Of a stretch of DNA of 7,128 nucleotides, positions 5,058-7,128 are shown one piece after another; within the stretch, counting starts at the first letter, position 1; every line of letters starts with the position of its first letter. The stretch covers positions 1-7,128 of the forward strand of contig CAYNST010000149.1 of assembly GCA_964399955.1 (NCBI GenBank), in the 5' to 3' direction. The DNA comes from CAYNST01 sp964399955. Its GTDB lineage: Bacteria > Pseudomonadota > Gammaproteobacteria > Pseudomonadales > Cellvibrionaceae. The position numbers and the translations under genes were made by a program. A model generated the notes under the pieces. The model saw only the letters and a list, made by a program, of their open reading frames with translations, did not search any database and had not been told where the DNA came from.

Positions 5058-6209
5058 ATGCGACTGTATGACTTTATTCTGGAAGACATGGAACCCATTC
5101 TTGTTGAATGGGAAAGGTTTGCCAAAGAGGTGCAACCGGACGGTCAAATCATGGATACGGTAGAGCTGCGGGACCACGCCGAAGAAATGCTGCGGGTGAT
5201 AGCTGCAGACATGCAAAGTCCTCAAACAAAGGGCGAGCAGGAGGATAAATCCAAAGGCAAAAAGAGCCGGCAATCCGGTGACACCGCAGCGGAGATTCAC
5301 GCCATTGGGCGCCTGGGGTCGGGGTTTTCCATCAGCCTTCTGGCCTCAGAATACCGCGCGTTGCGCGCCAGCGTGCTTAAGCTTTGGGCGCAAAAGGGGT
5401 ACGCCGTCCTGCCGGGCGCAATCGAGGATATTATTCGCTTCAACGAGGCGATTGACCAATCCCTTGCAGAGTCCATCGAGCGCTATTCAGAGGCGGTTTC
5501 CATGCAGCAGGACGTATTCATAGGCATTCTGGGGCATGATCTGCGCACGCCCCTGCAATCGCTAAGTCACGGCGCACAGTTCCTTATGCATGGCAAAGAC
5601 ATGGACAGCAACATCATTCGGCTGGGTGCCAGAATGAGCCGAAGCGTGCGCCGCATGACCGGCATGATCGACAACCTACTGGACTTCACCAGAAGCCGTA
5701 TCGGCGGAGGCATGACGATTACCCCGCATGAAACAGAATTATCCGCAGTGGCAGAACAGGTAGTTGATGAATTTATGTCATACAACCCGGACCGTAAAAT
5801 TGATTACCACATAAAAGGAAATTGCAAAGGTGAGTGGGACGCCGGGCGCGTAGCGCAAATATTTCAGAACTTGATTGGCAATGCACTGCAATACGGTGCC
5901 AGCGACAGCCCAATTACGGTGACAACGGAAGACCGGCAAGACTACGCCGCCATAAGAGTTCACAACCACGGCACACCAATTACCAAGCCGGAGCAAACAA
6001 AGCTTTTTGACCTCCTGCACCGTCACGCCTATGCGGCAAAGGAAGGCCATTTCACCCGGAACCTGGGCCTGGGGTTGTACATTGTGCGGGAAATTGCGGT
6101 GGCGCACGGGGGTACTGTCTCTGTTTCTTCTTCAGCGAAGGGTGGGACAGAATTTGAAGTCTGCCTGCCGAAACGGCCGGGGGCTGCATCTTCGCCCACC
6201 TCAGCTTAA
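5058..6209 (+). CDS. Soluble sensor histidine kinase with RsbRD-type N-terminal domain
   Basis: This 383-residue kinase has no membrane segment or signal peptide, so it is cytosolic. Residues 1-145 match the RsbRD N-terminal (RsbT co-antagonist-like) helical sensor domain: DFILEDMEPILVEWERFA, LRDHAEEMLRVIAADMQSPQ, then GSGFSISLLASEYRALRASV; a Lys/Ser-rich linker (about 58-73) sits inside it. HisKA follows with H-box FIGILGHDLRTPLQSL, phosphoacceptor His160. The HATPase domain has an N-box IFQNLIGNALQYG (Asn271, Asn275), a G1 region VHNHGTPI with Asn303 where Asp is usual, and a G2 box NLGLGLYIVREI (335-346). The usual role is autophosphorylation and transfer to a response regulator; its signal is unknown. 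No receiver domain or regulator gene lies in the window, so it is an orphan here. The start is supported by AAGGGAG at 9 bases and by alignment of MRLYDFI with the usual domain start. Confidence 0.93.
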   Translation: MRLYDFILEDMEPILVEWERFAKEVQPDGQIMDTVELRDHAEEMLRVIAADMQSPQTKGEQEDKSKGKKSRQSGDTAAEIHAIGRLGSGFSISLLASEYRALRASVLKLWAQKGYAVLPGAIEDIIRFNEAIDQSLAESIERYSEAVSMQQDVFIGILGHDLRTPLQSLSHGAQFLMHGKDMDSNIIRLGARMSRSVRRMTGMIDNLLDFTRSRIGGGMTITPHETELSAVAEQVVDEFMSYNPDRKIDYHIKGNCKGEWDAGRVAQIFQNLIGNALQYGASDSPITVTTEDRQDYAAIRVHNHGTPITKPEQTKLFDLLHRHAYAAKEGHFTRNLGLGLYIVREIAVAHGGTVSVSSSAKGGTEFEVCLPKRPGAASSPTSA

Positions 6210-6311
6210 CCCGCGCATTTCAGCAGCGCGCGCTACAGCAGGCGCCCCGCCGAACCTGAACCGTGAACCCGCTTAAACCAGCCTGCGGCCCTGCTGAATC
6301 AAATAGTACAC
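6210..6311. other. Convergent gap with overlapping inverted repeats
   Basis: About 100 bases separate the 3' ends of the kinase gene and the minus-strand gene. TTCAGCAG (6219-6226) is inverted as CTGCTGAA (6291-6298). CAGCAGG (6236-6242) can instead pair with CCTGCTG (6290-6296), and GCAGGC (6238-6243) with GCCTGC (6281-6286). AGCGCGCGCT (6225-6234) is a perfect palindrome. These could fold into a bidirectional 3'-end structure, but no T tract follows on either strand, so a classical terminator is not shown. Confidence 0.35.
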
Positions 6312-7073
6312 CTACTCGCTTTGGGCCGAGGACTGCAACCAGTACTCCACCCGGCTCACCGACCGCTCCCCGGCGCCAGCGGCGTCGGAGTGGTAGCTGC
6401 TGTAGCGCGTAATCAAGCGGTCGCCAATGGCTGCGTACTCACGGCTTTCGTCAGTGCTGGAGCTAAAACGCACAAAAATAAAGGCCCTGCCGGACAGCCG
6501 CGTACTGATCTCGCTGCGCAGCGGCACGCCCTGCGGGTCTATCCAGATCCTAAGCTCGCCGTGATAGTTGTTCACATAGCGCGTATCCCGTCGAGACAAA
6601 CGCTCTATGCCGTACTGAAAGGTCAGAATGCGCGCCGTGTGACCCAGGTATTGGGTGCGGGTATGCCCCTGATACCTGCTCATGGCAACCCAGCGCTGCA
6701 AATGCTCGGCTGCAGACACGTGGCGAGTCACAGCGGGAAGGGTAAACTCGCTTTGCGCGGTCAGCAAAGGCGTGGCGGCATCGGGGTCCTGCAGGGTTTT
6801 CTGCCACTCGCGCTGCTGCCGTGCCAGGGCTGCAGGGCTGAACCCCCAATGCAGGCCGGTGCCGTCAGCACGCACGGCGGCTTGGGCCTCCCCTTCGCGC
6901 ACATCGGCCTTGTCGCCTTGCCCCAACTGGTGCATCACGGTCACCTTCAGCTCTGCAGTAAGTGGCTGCCGCCCCTTAAACCCGTCCAGTGCTGCCTTCA
7001 GGTCTGCAAGGGCGGGTTCTGCGGCCACTGGCAGCGCCACCAAACAAAGGGTTACAGCAATAGAACGAAGCAT
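6312..7073 (-). CDS. Exported periplasmic protein of unknown function
   Basis: The protein is 253 residues if it starts at the ATG at 7073. That start gives a clean signal peptide, MLRSIAVTLCLVALPVAA before EPALADL, and GAGAGGG stands 9 bases upstream. A longer frame to 7124 would add 17 residues that bury the signal peptide and is less likely. The mature part begins with a helix (ADLKAALDGFKG), then strands such as PLTAELKVTVMHQLGQ, a charged helix (LARQQREWQKTL), and a C-terminal half rich in strands (ARILTFQYGIERL, GELRIWIDPQGVPLRSEIST, RAFIFVRFSSS). It has no cysteine after the signal peptide. The alternation of strands and the IDPQGVPLRSE turn recall LolA-like or other beta-barrel-sheet periplasmic proteins that measure lipids, but this is only an impression and no family is assigned. 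It faces the kinase gene tail to tail. Confidence 0.8.
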   Translation of the reverse strand: MLRSIAVTLCLVALPVAAEPALADLKAALDGFKGRQPLTAELKVTVMHQLGQGDKADVREGEAQAAVRADGTGLHWGFSPAALARQQREWQKTLQDPDAATPLLTAQSEFTLPAVTRHVSAAEHLQRWVAMSRYQGHTRTQYLGHTARILTFQYGIERLSRRDTRYVNNYHGELRIWIDPQGVPLRSEISTRLSGRAFIFVRFSSSTDESREYAAIGDRLITRYSSYHSDAAGAGERSVSRVEYWLQSSAQSE

Positions 7074-7128
7074 TAGGTAAGGCCCTCTCAACCGGCCACA
7101 GCGGCGGTTATTCATGCAAATCATGCCA

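Noticed and set aside
4818..5300. 160-codon minus-strand frame
   Set aside because: It overlaps the start of the kinase gene, and its composition is unlike its neighbours and shows no recognisable domain.
6321..7076. 251-codon open frame on the plus strand
   Set aside because: It is antisense to the exported protein gene, with shadow-like composition (repeated Pro, Ala, Arg, His) and no domain pattern; the minus frame has a signal peptide and ribosome binding site.
7074..7124. N-terminal extension MICMNNRRCGRLRGPYL of the exported protein
   Set aside because: The Arg pair does not fit a Tat motif, and the internal ATG at 7073 has a ribosome binding site and an ideal signal peptide.

Overview
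The window looks like ordinary chromosome of a Gram-negative bacterium, most likely a gammaproteobacterium. The evidence is a mid-50s GC content by eye, a lipobox lipoprotein whose second mature residue (Ala) suits outer-membrane sorting, two further exported proteins, and a RimJ-type acetyltransferase. The genus cannot be fixed from the sequence. There is no tRNA, rRNA, CRISPR array, transposase, integrase or attachment site.

Left part (1 to about 2570) is a minus-strand run. In transcription order it holds a 55-residue two-helix membrane protein (2404-2571), a RimJ/RimL-like GNAT acetyltransferase (1785-2321), a DUF998-type multi-helix membrane protein (1007-1606, probably starting at a rare CTG), and an atypical SDR / NAD(P)-binding sugar-epimerase-like protein (9-944). 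A hairpin followed by a U-rich stretch at 1668-1694 probably separates the acetyltransferase from the last two genes.

Middle part (2800-4784) is on the plus strand. A divergent gap of about 230 bases leads to a 540-residue lipoprotein. It joins a jelly-roll (galactose-binding-like) domain to a serine-beta-lactamase-fold domain that keeps SxxK but has degenerate second and third motifs. It is followed 32 bases later by a small secreted protein with two cysteines. The two are probably co-transcribed and both act outside the inner membrane.

Right part: after a 273-base gap comes a soluble histidine kinase with an RsbRD-type N-terminal domain (5058-6209), with no response regulator in view. It converges on an unrecognised exported periplasmic protein (6312-7073, minus).

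No clear multi-gene defence, mobile or biosynthetic system is present. The items most worth a second look are the unlisted small membrane protein, the degenerate beta-lactamase-fold lipoprotein with its secreted neighbour, the orphan kinase, and the CTG start.
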